Below, in pieces: positions 55,401 to 63,468 of a stretch of DNA of 64,000 nt; the first letter of the stretch is position 1; every line of letters starts with the position of its first letter. The notes below the pieces were generated by a model. The model was not told the DNA's origin and did not search any database. It worked only from the letters and a program-made list of their open reading frames with translations. This DNA is from Pseudoponticoccus marisrubri (GTDB lineage: Bacteria > Pseudomonadota > Alphaproteobacteria > Rhodobacterales > Rhodobacteraceae), in the NCBI RefSeq assembly GCF_001482405.1, contig NZ_LPXO01000010.1, forward strand, positions 62,001 to 126,000, read 5' to 3'. The position numbers were made by a program, and so were the translations under genes.

Positions 55401-56430
55401 GTGACCGCTCCTTCCAGATGTTCGAAGATGGTTCGGCGCAGATCCTCCAGCCGCGTCACGGGCTGCGCGATCAGCTGCCGCGACAGGGCGCGGACCTGCG
55501 CCCGCGTGGCGGGGGCAAGGTACTCGACCGGCGACTTGCCGCCTGCTGCCGGGCCAGCATCAGCCCCGGCAGCAGGCGGCAGACCCGCGCCTCGAGCGCC
55601 GCGGCTGGCTCCCACGTGACATGCGGGGCGTAGGCCTGCCAGAAGGACGCGATCTCGGCCCCCAGCAGCGCGCGGCTGCCCGGCAGATGCGCGGCCTTCA
55701 GCACGAGGTGGTTGAGGCAGAAGGACAGGTCGAAACTGGCATCGCCCATCGTGGCGCATTCGGCATCCAGCAGCACCGGCCCGCTGTCGCGGAAGAGGAT
55801 GTTCTTGGGGCTGACATCGCCATGCACCAGCACCTGCGCGCTGTCGTAAAGCATCGCCGCCAGGGCGCGCAGCGGGTCGGCCAGGTCGCGATGGACGCGG
55901 CCGGCCTCGACCAGGTAGGGCTCGATCCGCAGGGCGTAGAAATCCTTGCGGTTGTCGAAAGGGGTGCGGTCGAAGCCGGGCGTGGCGGACTGCGCGTGGA
56001 TCCGGCCCAGCAGGTCCGCCACCTGCCCCGCCTCGCCGCCCCGGGCGCGGCCCTCCAGCAGCGCGGCCTTCCACAGGGTGACCCCCTGCCCCTCCAAGTA
56101 CTCCATGGCGAAGCCGTGCTGCGTCTCCGAGCGGCCCAGCAGCGCCACGGCGCTGTCGGGACAGACCTGCGCGGCGACGCTCAGCCAGGCATATTCGGCG
56201 GCGTTGCGATGCACCGGCGCGCGCCAGTCCGCCGCCACCCGCAGCCGCGGCAGCGCGAATTTCACGCAAAGCGCCCGGCCGCCCAGCTCGACCCGCGCGA
56301 TGTCCGAGGCGACGCCGCCGGTCAGCGGCGTGACCGCACCCACATCCGCGGCCCGGCCGAGGCCCAGCTCTTCGATCAGGGCGCGGCAGCGGGCCGTCAG
56401 CGTGTCGGGGTCGAGGTCGCAGGCGATCAT
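55397..56430 (-). pseudogene. APH/choline-kinase-like phosphotransferase with a 1-base frameshift
   Basis: From the ATG at 56430 the frame encodes an aminoglycoside-phosphotransferase-fold kinase: TPLTGGVASDIARVELGGRALCVKFALP, the catalytic loop VLVHGDVSPKNILF and the metal loop LLDAECATMGDASFDLSFCLNHL. Near 55540, after LPGLMLARQQA, the sequence jumps frame. The expected continuation GKSPVEYLAPATRAQVRALS ... EDLRRTIFEHLEG is in another frame and ends at 55397, overlapping the enolase start. A single missing base explains it. Catalytic residues are upstream of the shift, so a truncated protein might fold. A sequencing error is possible. Confidence 0.78.
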
Positions 56431-56461
56431 CTTGGGATCCGTCGGGCAGTTGCTGGCACAT

Positions 56462-56475
56462 TGTTCACGTGAACA
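56462..56475. promoter_or_regulatory. Candidate LacI operator (perfect 14-bp palindrome)
   Basis: TGTTCACGTGAACA lies between the divergent kinase operon and the lacI-type gene. On the minus strand TTGACA is at 56504-56499 and ACATAT about 18 bases on, so the operator covers the probable start of transcription of the kinase-enolase-FAH operon. A one-mismatch copy is at 53197. Confidence 0.7.
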
Positions 56476-56551
56476 TATGTCGTCGAATCCACGATTTGTG
56501 TCAAGACTGCGATTGAGATCGGTGCTAGGAGGTCGAAAAGAAAGGACCACA

Positions 56552-57520
56552 GTGCCCACCCGTGTCACGATAAAATCCATCGCCCGCGATCTTGGCATCT
56601 CGCACATGACGGTGTCGCGGGCGCTGTCGAATCACCCCAACGTGCAGAAGGAAACGCGCGAGGCGGTGCTGAAACGCGCCGAGGAGCTGGGCTATGTGCG
56701 CAGCGCCGCCGCCACCGCGATGCGGGGCGACCGGATGCGCATCGTGGGCCTGCTGCTGCCCAATATCGTGAACGAGTTCTATGCCCGCTTTGCCGACACC
56801 ATGGCCATGGCCTGCGAAGAGGCGGCGCTGCACCTGACCATCCACCTGACCCGCGACGATATCGACGCCGAGACCCAGGCGCTGCGCCGCCTGCAGGAAT
56901 TGCAGGCCCGCGCGGTGGTGATGGTGCCCACGCCGGGCCAGTCCCAGGCGGGGCGGCCGCATCTTCAGGCGATGCGCGTGCTGCAGCTGATCCGCGAGCG
57001 CGATATCGGCCAGCCGGTGCCCACCGTGCAGGTGGACGATGCCGGCGCGATCCGCGACGCGGTGCTGCACCTGGCCGCCGCCGGGCACCGCCGCATCGGC
57101 TATATCGGCGCCACCCCGGCGCTGTCCTCGGGGCGGGTGCGGCTGGCGGCCTATCGCACCGGGCTGGCGGCGGCCGGGCTGAGCGAAGAGGCGCCGCTGG
57201 TCATCACCGGCGCCCCCACGGCCGAGACCGGGCGCGCCGGGCTGCACCGCCTGCTGGAGAGCGCCACCGCCACGGTCTGCGGCGGGTTCGAGATCTCGAA
57301 CGGCGCGCTGATCGCGCTGCTGAGCGCCGGGCAGCGCCCCGACGGGCCCTTCGGTTTCGTGGGCTATGGCGATCCGTCCTTCTACAGCTGGATCGGCGCG
57401 GGCGTGTCCACCGTCAGCATCCCCGTCGATGCGCTGGCCCATTGCGCGGTGGAGCTGCTGCAGGAGGACGCCCCCGCGCCCGAGCGCCACGCCTTCACCG
57501 CGCGCTTCGTTGCCCGCTAG
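56552..57520 (+). CDS. LacI-family transcriptional regulator
   Basis: 322 residues from a GTG at 56552 with AAAGGA six bases upstream. N-terminal HTH VTIKSIARDLGISHMTVSRALSNHPNVQKETREAVLKRAEELGYVRSAAA, where residues of the recognition helix (MTVSRAL) are typical. The periplasmic-binding-like effector domain runs from MRIVGLLLPNIVNEFYARF to the end. It is divergent from the kinase/enolase/FAH operon and probably represses it and the sugar transporter through the TGTTCACGTGAACA sites. Confidence 0.94.
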   Translation: MPTRVTIKSIARDLGISHMTVSRALSNHPNVQKETREAVLKRAEELGYVRSAAATAMRGDRMRIVGLLLPNIVNEFYARFADTMAMACEEAALHLTIHLTRDDIDAETQALRRLQELQARAVVMVPTPGQSQAGRPHLQAMRVLQLIRERDIGQPVPTVQVDDAGAIRDAVLHLAAAGHRRIGYIGATPALSSGRVRLAAYRTGLAAAGLSEEAPLVITGAPTAETGRAGLHRLLESATATVCGGFEISNGALIALLSAGQRPDGPFGFVGYGDPSFYSWIGAGVSTVSIPVDALAHCAVELLQEDAPAPERHAFTARFVAR

Positions 57521-57535
57521 GCCCCCGCGACGCAG

Positions 57536-57563
57536 AACGCCCCGCCGGGTCGGGCGGGGCGTT
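57536..57563 (+). terminator. Hairpin downstream of the lacI-type gene
   Basis: AACGCCCCGCC (57536-57546) and GGCGGGGCGTT (57553-57563) form an 11-bp stem with a 6-base loop, 15 bases after the stop. There is no U-run, but position and stability suggest a terminator separating the catabolic locus from the partition genes. Confidence 0.6.
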
Positions 57564-57567
57564 GCGG

Positions 57568-57583
57568 GTAACCCATGGGTTAC
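57568..57583. other. Candidate parS/centromere palindrome 1
   Basis: GTAACCCATGGGTTAC is a perfect 16-bp palindrome directly downstream of parB. With the second copy 26 bp further on it shares all outer positions (GTAACCC/GGGTTAC) and differs only in the central two bases (AT against CG). Short GC-centred palindromes next to parAB are typical ParB binding sites. Confidence 0.65.
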
Positions 57584-57593
57584 GGTCGGTGGA

Positions 57594-57609
57594 GTAACCC
57601 GCGGGTTAC
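57594..57609. other. Candidate parS/centromere palindrome 2
   Basis: GTAACCCGCGGGTTAC, a perfect 16-bp palindrome that overlaps the stop codon of parB (TAA at 57608-57606 on the minus strand). It is the twin of the copy at 57568. Confidence 0.65.
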
Positions 57610-58634
57610 GATTTCAGCGCCGCCTCGAAAGCCTCGACCGCGCGCTGCAGCCGGGTCCGGTCGACCGAGGAGAAATCCACCTCGGACAGGATCCGGCATT
57701 CGCCCTTGCGCGCGGTGACCTTGGACTGGCCCACATGGAACTCGTATTTCACGCTTTTCGGCGCCGGTGCTTTCTTCGCGTTCCGCGCCCCGCCCTCGGC
57801 AAAGCGGCGCAGCACGCCGGCCTGTTCCTCGGCGCTGGTGGCGCGCGCCAGCTCGGCGCGCAGCCCCTCGGCCTCGTCCGGGCTGGCCTGCAGGCGGCGG
57901 GCCACCTCGACGCCCAGGTTGCGCGGCACCGCCTTGGGGAAGTGCAGCGTCTCGCCCAGCTCTTCCAGCAGGAAGACGAAGCTGCGGATATAGCTGCGCT
58001 TCATCTTGTGCAGCGAGGCGTAGATCCGGCTGACCAGCTCGGCCGCGCCCTGCCCCTCTTCGCGCGCGGCGATGATCGCCACCTGCGCCATCTCGGCAAA
58101 GCTCAGATCCTCGCGGATCACGTTCTCTTCGACCATGTCGATATAGAGGTCGATCCGGCTGCCCTGCCCCGCATCCACCCGCGCCACGGCCCGCGCATAG
58201 CGGTCATCGCCGGTCTCGGCATGCAGCTGGCGCAGCGCGGTCAGCCGGCGCCAGCCCTTCTTGAGCTGGTAGCCGCCCTCGACCGCGAAGACCTCGATCG
58301 GCTCCTTCTGTCCGCGCTCGCGGATCGAGGTCTTGAGCTCCTCCATCTCGTCCGAGGCGGCCACCGCGTCCAGGTCCAGCCGGTCGCGCGGCAGCGCGTC
58401 GGTGCTGATGTCGCCGATCGGCAGCTCGACCAGCACGCGGCCCTCGCCCTGGGCGCGGCGCCATTCCTTGGCATCGGCGGCGTTCTGGCGGCGCTGCTCG
58501 ACCAGGCTCTCGGTGCTTTCGGCCATCGCGCCCGCGGCCTCGCGCACGGCGGTGCCCATGGGGCCGGGGTTGCGCTTGCGCTTGGGGGTCTCCGGCGTCT
58601 CGATCGGGCCGAATCCGAACTTGTTCCGGCTCAT
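57606..58634 (-). CDS. parB: ParB-family partition protein
   Basis: 342 residues. The N-terminal ParB/sulfiredoxin-like domain has SIRERGQKEPIEVFAVEGGYQLKKGWRRLTALRQL (the family's GERR-type motif reads KKGWRRL), followed by DMVEENVIREDLSFAEMAQVAI and an HTH region. The C-terminus (about 290-342) is specific to this replicon type. It overlaps parA by 4 bases (ATGA). Together with ParA it segregates the replicon. Two palindromes at its 3' end are the likely binding sites. Confidence 0.92.
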   Translation of the reverse strand: MSRNKFGFGPIETPETPKRKRNPGPMGTAVREAAGAMAESTESLVEQRRQNAADAKEWRRAQGEGRVLVELPIGDISTDALPRDRLDLDAVAASDEMEELKTSIRERGQKEPIEVFAVEGGYQLKKGWRRLTALRQLHAETGDDRYARAVARVDAGQGSRIDLYIDMVEENVIREDLSFAEMAQVAIIAAREEGQGAAELVSRIYASLHKMKRSYIRSFVFLLEELGETLHFPKAVPRNLGVEVARRLQASPDEAEGLRAELARATSAEEQAGVLRRFAEGGARNAKKAPAPKSVKYEFHVGQSKVTARKGECRILSEVDFSSVDRTRLQRAVEAFEAALKS

Positions 58635-59941
58635 GCCTCAACCTCCTGCTTGCTGTCGCGACGCGCCCAGGCGCCCAGCACCACCTCCTTGAACTCCTCG
58701 TAGGTGGCATCGAAGCTCTGGCGCGCGCGCTTCCATGTCTCGCGCGTCATCTGGCGATAATCCTGCTCGTAGACCGACATCTGGAAACGGCCGGATTGTT
58801 CGACGGCGCGCGTCATCTCGATCGCGTTGCGGCAGACATCGGCGCCGAACACGTTGCGGAACGCCTCCATCATCGCGGCATGCAGCGGGTTCGAGGCCTC
58901 GAACCGGGTCATCAGCAGGCGGATGTCGTCGAACTGCTTGGGCAGGGTGATGCCGGCATCCTGCGCGATCTTCGCATAGCCTTCCGAGATATCCTCGAGC
59001 GCGTCGCCCAGCTGGCCGAGGAAGCTGGTCGTGCTGTCATATTCCCAGTAGCCGGGCCCCGAGGGGATGTAGAGAATATCGGCCGCGAAGGCCGCGTTCA
59101 GCGACTGGTAGCCGATGGCCGGCGGGCAGTCGAAGATGATCAGGTCGAACTGGTCGTCGGGCAGCTCGTCGAGATAGCGCGCCACGCAGCCGAAGAAGCT
59201 CCAGGCCTTGTGCATGGCGCGGTACTGCGCGCTGGCGAATTCCACGAAGGCGGCATTGGCGCAGGAGGGGATGATGTCGATCGTGGGCCAGGCGGTCTTC
59301 TGGATGAAATCCTGCACCCGCTGCGCGCCGATCGACTGCACGTCCTCGGGCAGCTCGTCGGCGGTGGGGTAGGGGCAGTCGGCCGGGTCGTCATAGGCGG
59401 CGGCGATGCGGTCGGCCTCGCGGCACAGATCGCGGCACATGATGCCCCAGACCGTGTTCCACTCCTTCACCTCGACCAGCCCCATGGAATGGGTCAGCGT
59501 GGCCTGCGGGTCGAAATCCACCACCAGCACGCGGTAGCCGTCCAGCGCCGCGGCATTGGCCAGGTGCTGGGCCACCACGGTCTTGCCGACGCCGCCCTTG
59601 AAGTTCGACACCGCCACGCGCATCGCCCGGCCCGCCGGGCGTTCGGGCAACAGCGTCTTGCCGCGAAAGCGGATGCGGCGGCGCAACTCGTTGATCTCGG
59701 CCAGCGAGAACCAGCGCTGCCGGCCCTCTTCCTCGGTGGCGCCCTGCGGCAGCGACGGGTCGTCGGCCAGCTTCTTGCGCAGCGTGTCGGCCGGCACGTT
59801 GAACATGAACTGGCTGATCTCCCAGATCGAAAAGGGGCGCAGGCTCTTTTCCTCGGCGGGCGAGAAGGTCGCCCGGCGCACCGCCGCCTGCTGCGCAAGG
59901 CTTCGTTCGTTCATGGCCTGAAGGTTGGAATGATCTCGCAT
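58631..59941 (-). CDS. parA: ParA-family partition ATPase with N-terminal DNA-binding domain
   Basis: 436 residues from the ATG at 59941 (TGAGGT upstream). A longer frame would extend into the origin region, and the next ATG is at 59914. The N-terminal part (about 35-130) resembles the MerR/HTH-like domain of plasmid ParA proteins (FSIWEISQFMFNVPADTLRKKLADD, WFSLAEINELRRRIRFRG). The deviant Walker A KGGVGKTVVAQHLA with FDPQATLTHSMG is at about 165-205, and Walker B is FDLIIFDCPPAIGYQSLNA. The N-terminal domain suggests autoregulation at the palindromes just upstream. Confidence 0.93.
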   Translation of the reverse strand: MRDHSNLQAMNERSLAQQAAVRRATFSPAEEKSLRPFSIWEISQFMFNVPADTLRKKLADDPSLPQGATEEEGRQRWFSLAEINELRRRIRFRGKTLLPERPAGRAMRVAVSNFKGGVGKTVVAQHLANAAALDGYRVLVVDFDPQATLTHSMGLVEVKEWNTVWGIMCRDLCREADRIAAAYDDPADCPYPTADELPEDVQSIGAQRVQDFIQKTAWPTIDIIPSCANAAFVEFASAQYRAMHKAWSFFGCVARYLDELPDDQFDLIIFDCPPAIGYQSLNAAFAADILYIPSGPGYWEYDSTTSFLGQLGDALEDISEGYAKIAQDAGITLPKQFDDIRLLMTRFEASNPLHAAMMEAFRNVFGADVCRNAIEMTRAVEQSGRFQMSVYEQDYRQMTRETWKRARQSFDATYEEFKEVVLGAWARRDSKQEVEA

Positions 59942-60309
59942 GACCTCACTCGCGTTATCTGTTATTGAAGCCTGAATAACCGGATTTCGCGAAATGCCAA
60001 AACGGGAATTCCGCGAAATCGCGATTTTCTGCGGCGCGCGCTCAAAGACGGGATTTCCGTGGTCCCCGCGCAACGCTTTGGGTGACAACCGGGCCTGGTC
60101 CCCCAGCGATAGGGTGACAGGGCAGGACCGATAGGGTGACAGCAGAGAGTCCCCCTATACCAATATACCTCTCTTTTCCTTTTCTTGAGGATTTGGGGGC
60201 ACGTTCCCGTATTTAACTCCTTGTTGACAAAAAACGGGATTAGTGAACACTCGGGGACAGAGCGGGAATCGGACGCAGAGAAGACGGTCCCGGTGGCAGG
60301 AGAGTGGCA
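59942..60309. other. Probable replication origin region with direct repeats and palindromes
   Basis: Gene-free stretch between parA and the initiator. It holds two perfect 12-bp palindromes (ATTTCGCGAAAT at 59984-59995 and AAATCGCGATTT at 60016-60027). It also has two exact copies of CGATAGGGTGACAG 22 bp apart (60107-60120, 60129-60142), with a third GGGTGACA at 60080, and several CGGGAWT elements (60003, 60049, 60235, 60263). An AT-richer segment lies at 60155-60240. TTGACA at 60224-60229 could be the -35 of the initiator gene. The repeats look like iterons; the 22-bp spacing equals two helical turns. Confidence 0.65.
60107..60142 (+). repeat. Two 14-bp direct repeats (iteron-like)
   Basis: CGATAGGGTGACAG at 60107-60120 and again at 60129-60142, separated by 8 bases. 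A partial copy (GGGTGACA) lies at 60080-60087, 32 bases before the first. They sit upstream of the DnaA-like initiator gene, where binding sites for the initiator are expected. Confidence 0.65.
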
Positions 60310-61020
60310 GTGACGGATGCAAGGCGCTTCACCGGACCGCAGGCGGGGTCCCAGAAATACGACCTGCTCACCGCGATCTCGGTGGCCGGGCTGAACGGCA
60401 GCCCGGGCTTCCAGACCTCGATGATGCGGCTCGTGGCGCTGGTGACGGCGCGCTACAACTGGGCGCGGGACGAGCTGACCGTCGGCCAGCGCGAGATGGC
60501 GCGGCTCTGGTCGGTGGATGAACGCACCGTCAAGCGCGAAATCAAGCGCCTGACCACGGCGCAGATCCTGCTGCAGCTGCGCCCCGGCGTGCGCGGGCGG
60601 GTCGCGGCCTACCGGCTCAACGTCGCCGAGATCCACCGCCTCAGCGCCCCGGTCTGGGAGCGGGTGGGTCCCGATTATTCCGACCGCATGGCGCGACAGG
60701 CGCCGGCCGCCCCGGAGACACCGCCGCGCGTGGTGCATGTGGATTTCGCCGCGCCCCGACCCGAGACTCCGGCCACACCGACCGAGACCCGGGCCGACCC
60801 CTGGGCGCGCACGCTGGCCCGGCTGGAACAGCTGGAGCCCGCGCTGCATCGCAGCTGGTTCGCCGCGCTGCGCATGGCGGGCTGCGAGGGCGGGGTGCTG
60901 CAGCTGCGCGCGCCCTCGCGCTTTCAGGCGCAATATGTCCAGACCCATCACCTGCGGCTGCTGACCGGCACCGCGCAGCTGGAATTTCCCGGGCTGCGGC
61001 GGGTCGAGATCGGGGTCTGA
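60310..61020 (+). CDS. DnaA-like plasmid replication initiator
   Basis: 236 residues from a GTG at 60310 with AGGAG seven bases upstream; a GTG two codons earlier is too close to it. The N-terminal half carries a winged-helix-like region (VGQREMARLWSVDERTVKREIKRLTTAQILLQ). The C-terminal segment DPWARTLARLEQLEPALHRSWFAALRMAGCEGGVLQLRAPSRFQAQYVQTH resembles domain I of chromosomal DnaA, with its conserved W and F/Y pattern. No AAA+ domain. This is the layout of the DnaA-like replicases of Rhodobacterales plasmids, which also occur divergent from parAB. The stop lies in a 14-bp palindrome shared with the convergent gene's stop (61017-61030). Confidence 0.85.
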   Translation: MTDARRFTGPQAGSQKYDLLTAISVAGLNGSPGFQTSMMRLVALVTARYNWARDELTVGQREMARLWSVDERTVKREIKRLTTAQILLQLRPGVRGRVAAYRLNVAEIHRLSAPVWERVGPDYSDRMARQAPAAPETPPRVVHVDFAAPRPETPATPTETRADPWARTLARLEQLEPALHRSWFAALRMAGCEGGVLQLRAPSRFQAQYVQTHHLRLLTGTAQLEFPGLRRVEIGV

Positions 61021-61026
61021 GCGGGC

Positions 61027-61761
61027 TCAGTCCCGCGCCAGCAGCGGCCGGGTGGCGCGGTTCACGGCGGCGTGCAGCAGCACGGTGAACACCGCCAGCA
61101 CGATCAGCGCGGCGAACATCAGGTCGGTCTTGGCGCGGCCATTGGCCAGCAGCATCAGGTAGCCCAACCCGCGCGAGGCGCCGACCCATTCGCCGATCAC
61201 CGCCCCGATGGGGGCGTAGACGGCGGCCAGCCGCAGCCCCGTGGCCAGGCCGGGCAGGGCGGCGGGAATGCGGATATGCCACAGGATGCGTGCCGGGCTG
61301 CCGCCCATCACCCGCGCCAGCCCCTGCCAGTCGCGATGGGGCCGCATCAGCGCGTCGAGAAACGAGGCGGTGACCGGGAAGAAGATGATGATGAGCGCCA
61401 TCGCGACCTTGGAGCCCAGCCCGTAGCCGAACCACAGCGTCAGGAGCGGCGCCAGCGCAAAGACCGGCACCGCCTGGCTGAAGACCAGCAGCGGGCCGAC
61501 CAGCCGCCGTGCGCGGGCCGAGGCGGCCAGCCCGATGGCCGAGAGCGCGCCCAGCACGGTGCCCAGCCCCAGCCCGATCAGCACTTCGGCCATGGTGACC
61601 AGCGCGTGTTCGGCCAAAAGCGCCCGGCTCTGCCACAGGGTCTCGGCCACGCGGGCGGGGCCGGGCAGGATGAAACGGGGCAGGCCGGTGACCCAGACCA
61701 GCCCCTGCCACAGCGCCAGGCCCAGCAGCGCCGAGGCGGCCAGCGCGCGCAGCCCGCTCAT
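61027..61761 (-). CDS. ABC transporter permease, thiamine-precursor type (ThiX-like)
   Basis: 244 residues with six membrane segments. The EAA-type loop PHRDWQGLARVMGGSPARILWHIRIPAALPGLATGLRLAAVYAPIGAVIGEWVGASRGLGYLML is characteristic of the SsuC/TauC/ThiX family. The neighbouring binding protein is ThiY-like, so hydroxymethyl- or formylamino-pyrimidine import is the most likely function; nitrate/sulfonate/taurine systems are the alternatives. Overlaps the ATPase gene (ATGA). Confidence 0.85.
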   Translation of the reverse strand: MSGLRALAASALLGLALWQGLVWVTGLPRFILPGPARVAETLWQSRALLAEHALVTMAEVLIGLGLGTVLGALSAIGLAASARARRLVGPLLVFSQAVPVFALAPLLTLWFGYGLGSKVAMALIIIFFPVTASFLDALMRPHRDWQGLARVMGGSPARILWHIRIPAALPGLATGLRLAAVYAPIGAVIGEWVGASRGLGYLMLLANGRAKTDLMFAALIVLAVFTVLLHAAVNRATRPLLARD

Positions 61762-62504
61762 CCCGCGGCCCGCGCGGTGGGCGCGTCACGGCGCAGGATC
61801 TCGAGCAGCTCGGCCTGAAGCCTGAGCGTGGCGGCGTCGCCCGCCGGGCGCGGCACGGGGCCGGGCGGCGGGGCCAGGTCGTGCAGCCCGCGCTCGGTCA
61901 TCACCACGATGCGGTGACCCAGCCGCGCGGCCTCGGCCGGGTCATGGGTGACCAGCAGCACGGTGCGGCCCTGCAGGCTGTCGGCGGTCAGCTCCTGCAT
62001 GCGGGCGCGGCTGCGCGCATCCAGCGCCGAGAAGGGCTCGTCCAGCAGCACCACGGCGCGATCCTCCATCAGGGTGCGGGCCAGCGCGGCGCGCTGGCGC
62101 TGCCCGCCCGACAGTTCCGCCGGGCGGCGCGTGGCCAGATCGGCCAGCCCGACCTGTGCCAGCACGTGGTCCAGCCGGGCGGGATCGGCGCGCCGGCCGC
62201 GCAGCCGGGCGCCCAGCGTGGCATTGCCGGCCACGTCCAGCCAGGGCAGCAGCAGGTCGTCCTGCGCCATCAGCGCGACCCGGCCCTGCAGCGGCGTGCC
62301 ATCCGCCGCCCCGCAGCGCCCGGTGAAGGTGACCGGCCCGGCCAGACCCGCCAGCAGGCGCAACAGGGTCGATTTGCCGATGCCCGAGGGGCCCAGCAGG
62401 CAGGTCCAGCGCCCGGCGGGCACCTGCAGGGACAGGTCCTCGAACAGCGTCCGGCCCGCGATCTCGGCGCGGCCCGTCACCTCCAGCGCGGGCGCGGCGC
62501 TCAC
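61758..62504 (-). CDS. ABC transporter ATPase, thiamine-precursor type (ThiZ-like)
   Basis: 248 residues from a GTG at 62504, with GGGG nine bases upstream. Walker A GPSGIGKSTLL, Q-loop MAQDDLLLPWLDVAGNATLG, signature [38 protein letters not shown]-loop LVTHDPAEAA. Belongs to the SsuB/TauB/ThiZ group. A longer frame overlaps the binding-protein gene and has no ribosome-binding site. Confidence 0.88.
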   Translation of the reverse strand: MSAAPALEVTGRAEIAGRTLFEDLSLQVPAGRWTCLLGPSGIGKSTLLRLLAGLAGPVTFTGRCGAADGTPLQGRVALMAQDDLLLPWLDVAGNATLGARLRGRRADPARLDHVLAQVGLADLATRRPAELSGGQRQRAALARTLMEDRAVVLLDEPFSALDARSRARMQELTADSLQGRTVLLVTHDPAEAARLGHRIVVMTERGLHDLAPPPGPVPRPAGDAATLRLQAELLEILRRDAPTARAAG

Positions 62505-62532
62505 GGCGTTTGCCCCTGTCCCGGGGGGCCGC

Positions 62533-63468
62533 TCATTGCGCGCCGAGGTCCACGGCCAGGGCGTCCACGGGGCGGGTGCCCTCGACCAGCCCGGTCTCGG
62601 CGAGGAAGGCCTCGAACCGGGCATAGCGGTCCTCGTCCAGCGCCTCGGGGCGCAGGGCGAAGCGGGGCAGCGTGTCGGCCCAGGCCATCTCGTTCAGCGC
62701 GTCATCCAGCTCGGGCGCGCTGCCGGCAAAGATCTCCCAGCTCTCCTCGGGGTGGTTGACGATGTATTGCGTGGCGCGTTCCGTGGCGCGCAGGAAGCGG
62801 CGCAGCAGGTCGGGATCCATCCGATCGGGATTGGCGACATAGATCAGCTCGTCATAGGCGGGCACGCCCTCTTCCTCGGGATAGAAGCAGCGCCCCGCCA
62901 CCCCTTCCAGCGCCATCTGGTTCAGCTCGAAATTGCGGAAGGCGCCCAGCACGGCGTCAACCTGCCCCGACATGACCGAGGGCGAGAGCGACCAGTTCAC
63001 GTTGACCAGCCGCACGTCCTCCAGCGCCAGCCCGTGGCGCGCCAGCATGGTGCCGAGCAGCGCCTGCTCGACGCCCGCGACCGAGAAGCCGATCGTGCCG
63101 CCCTCCAGATCCGCGATCGTCTCGATCGGGCCGTCCTCCAGCGCCAGCAGGCAGTTCAGCGGCGTGGCGACCAGCGTGCCCACCCGCACCAGCGGCAGCC
63201 CCTCGGCCACCTGCAGGTGCAGCTGCGGCTGGTAGGAGATCGCCAGTTCCGCCTGCCCGGCGGCCACCATCTTGGGCGGGTCCGAGGGATCGGCGGGGGC
63301 CACGACCTCGACCGCCAGTCCCTGGTCGGCGAAATAGCCCTGTTCCTGCGCCACGATGATCGGCCCGTGATCGGGGTTCACGAACCAGTCGAGGATCAGC
63401 GTCAGGCGATCCTGCGCAAGCGCCGGGGGCGCGGCCAGGATCAGGGCGGTCAGCAGAAGATGTTTCAT
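62533..63468 (-). CDS. ThiY-like pyrimidine (thiamine-precursor) binding protein
   Basis: 311 residues from the ATG at 63468. Signal peptide [18 protein letters not shown]. Mature start [63 protein letters not shown] matches the NMT1/THI5-like family, in which LDWFxNPDH contacts the pyrimidine. The stop codon of the ThiF-like gene upstream overlaps its start (ATGA), which ties it to thiamine metabolism. Confidence 0.88.
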   Translation of the reverse strand: MKHLLLTALILAAPPALAQDRLTLILDWFVNPDHGPIIVAQEQGYFADQGLAVEVVAPADPSDPPKMVAAGQAELAISYQPQLHLQVAEGLPLVRVGTLVATPLNCLLALEDGPIETIADLEGGTIGFSVAGVEQALLGTMLARHGLALEDVRLVNVNWSLSPSVMSGQVDAVLGAFRNFELNQMALEGVAGRCFYPEEEGVPAYDELIYVANPDRMDPDLLRRFLRATERATQYIVNHPEESWEIFAGSAPELDDALNEMAWADTLPRFALRPEALDEDRYARFEAFLAETGLVEGTRPVDALAVDLGAQ

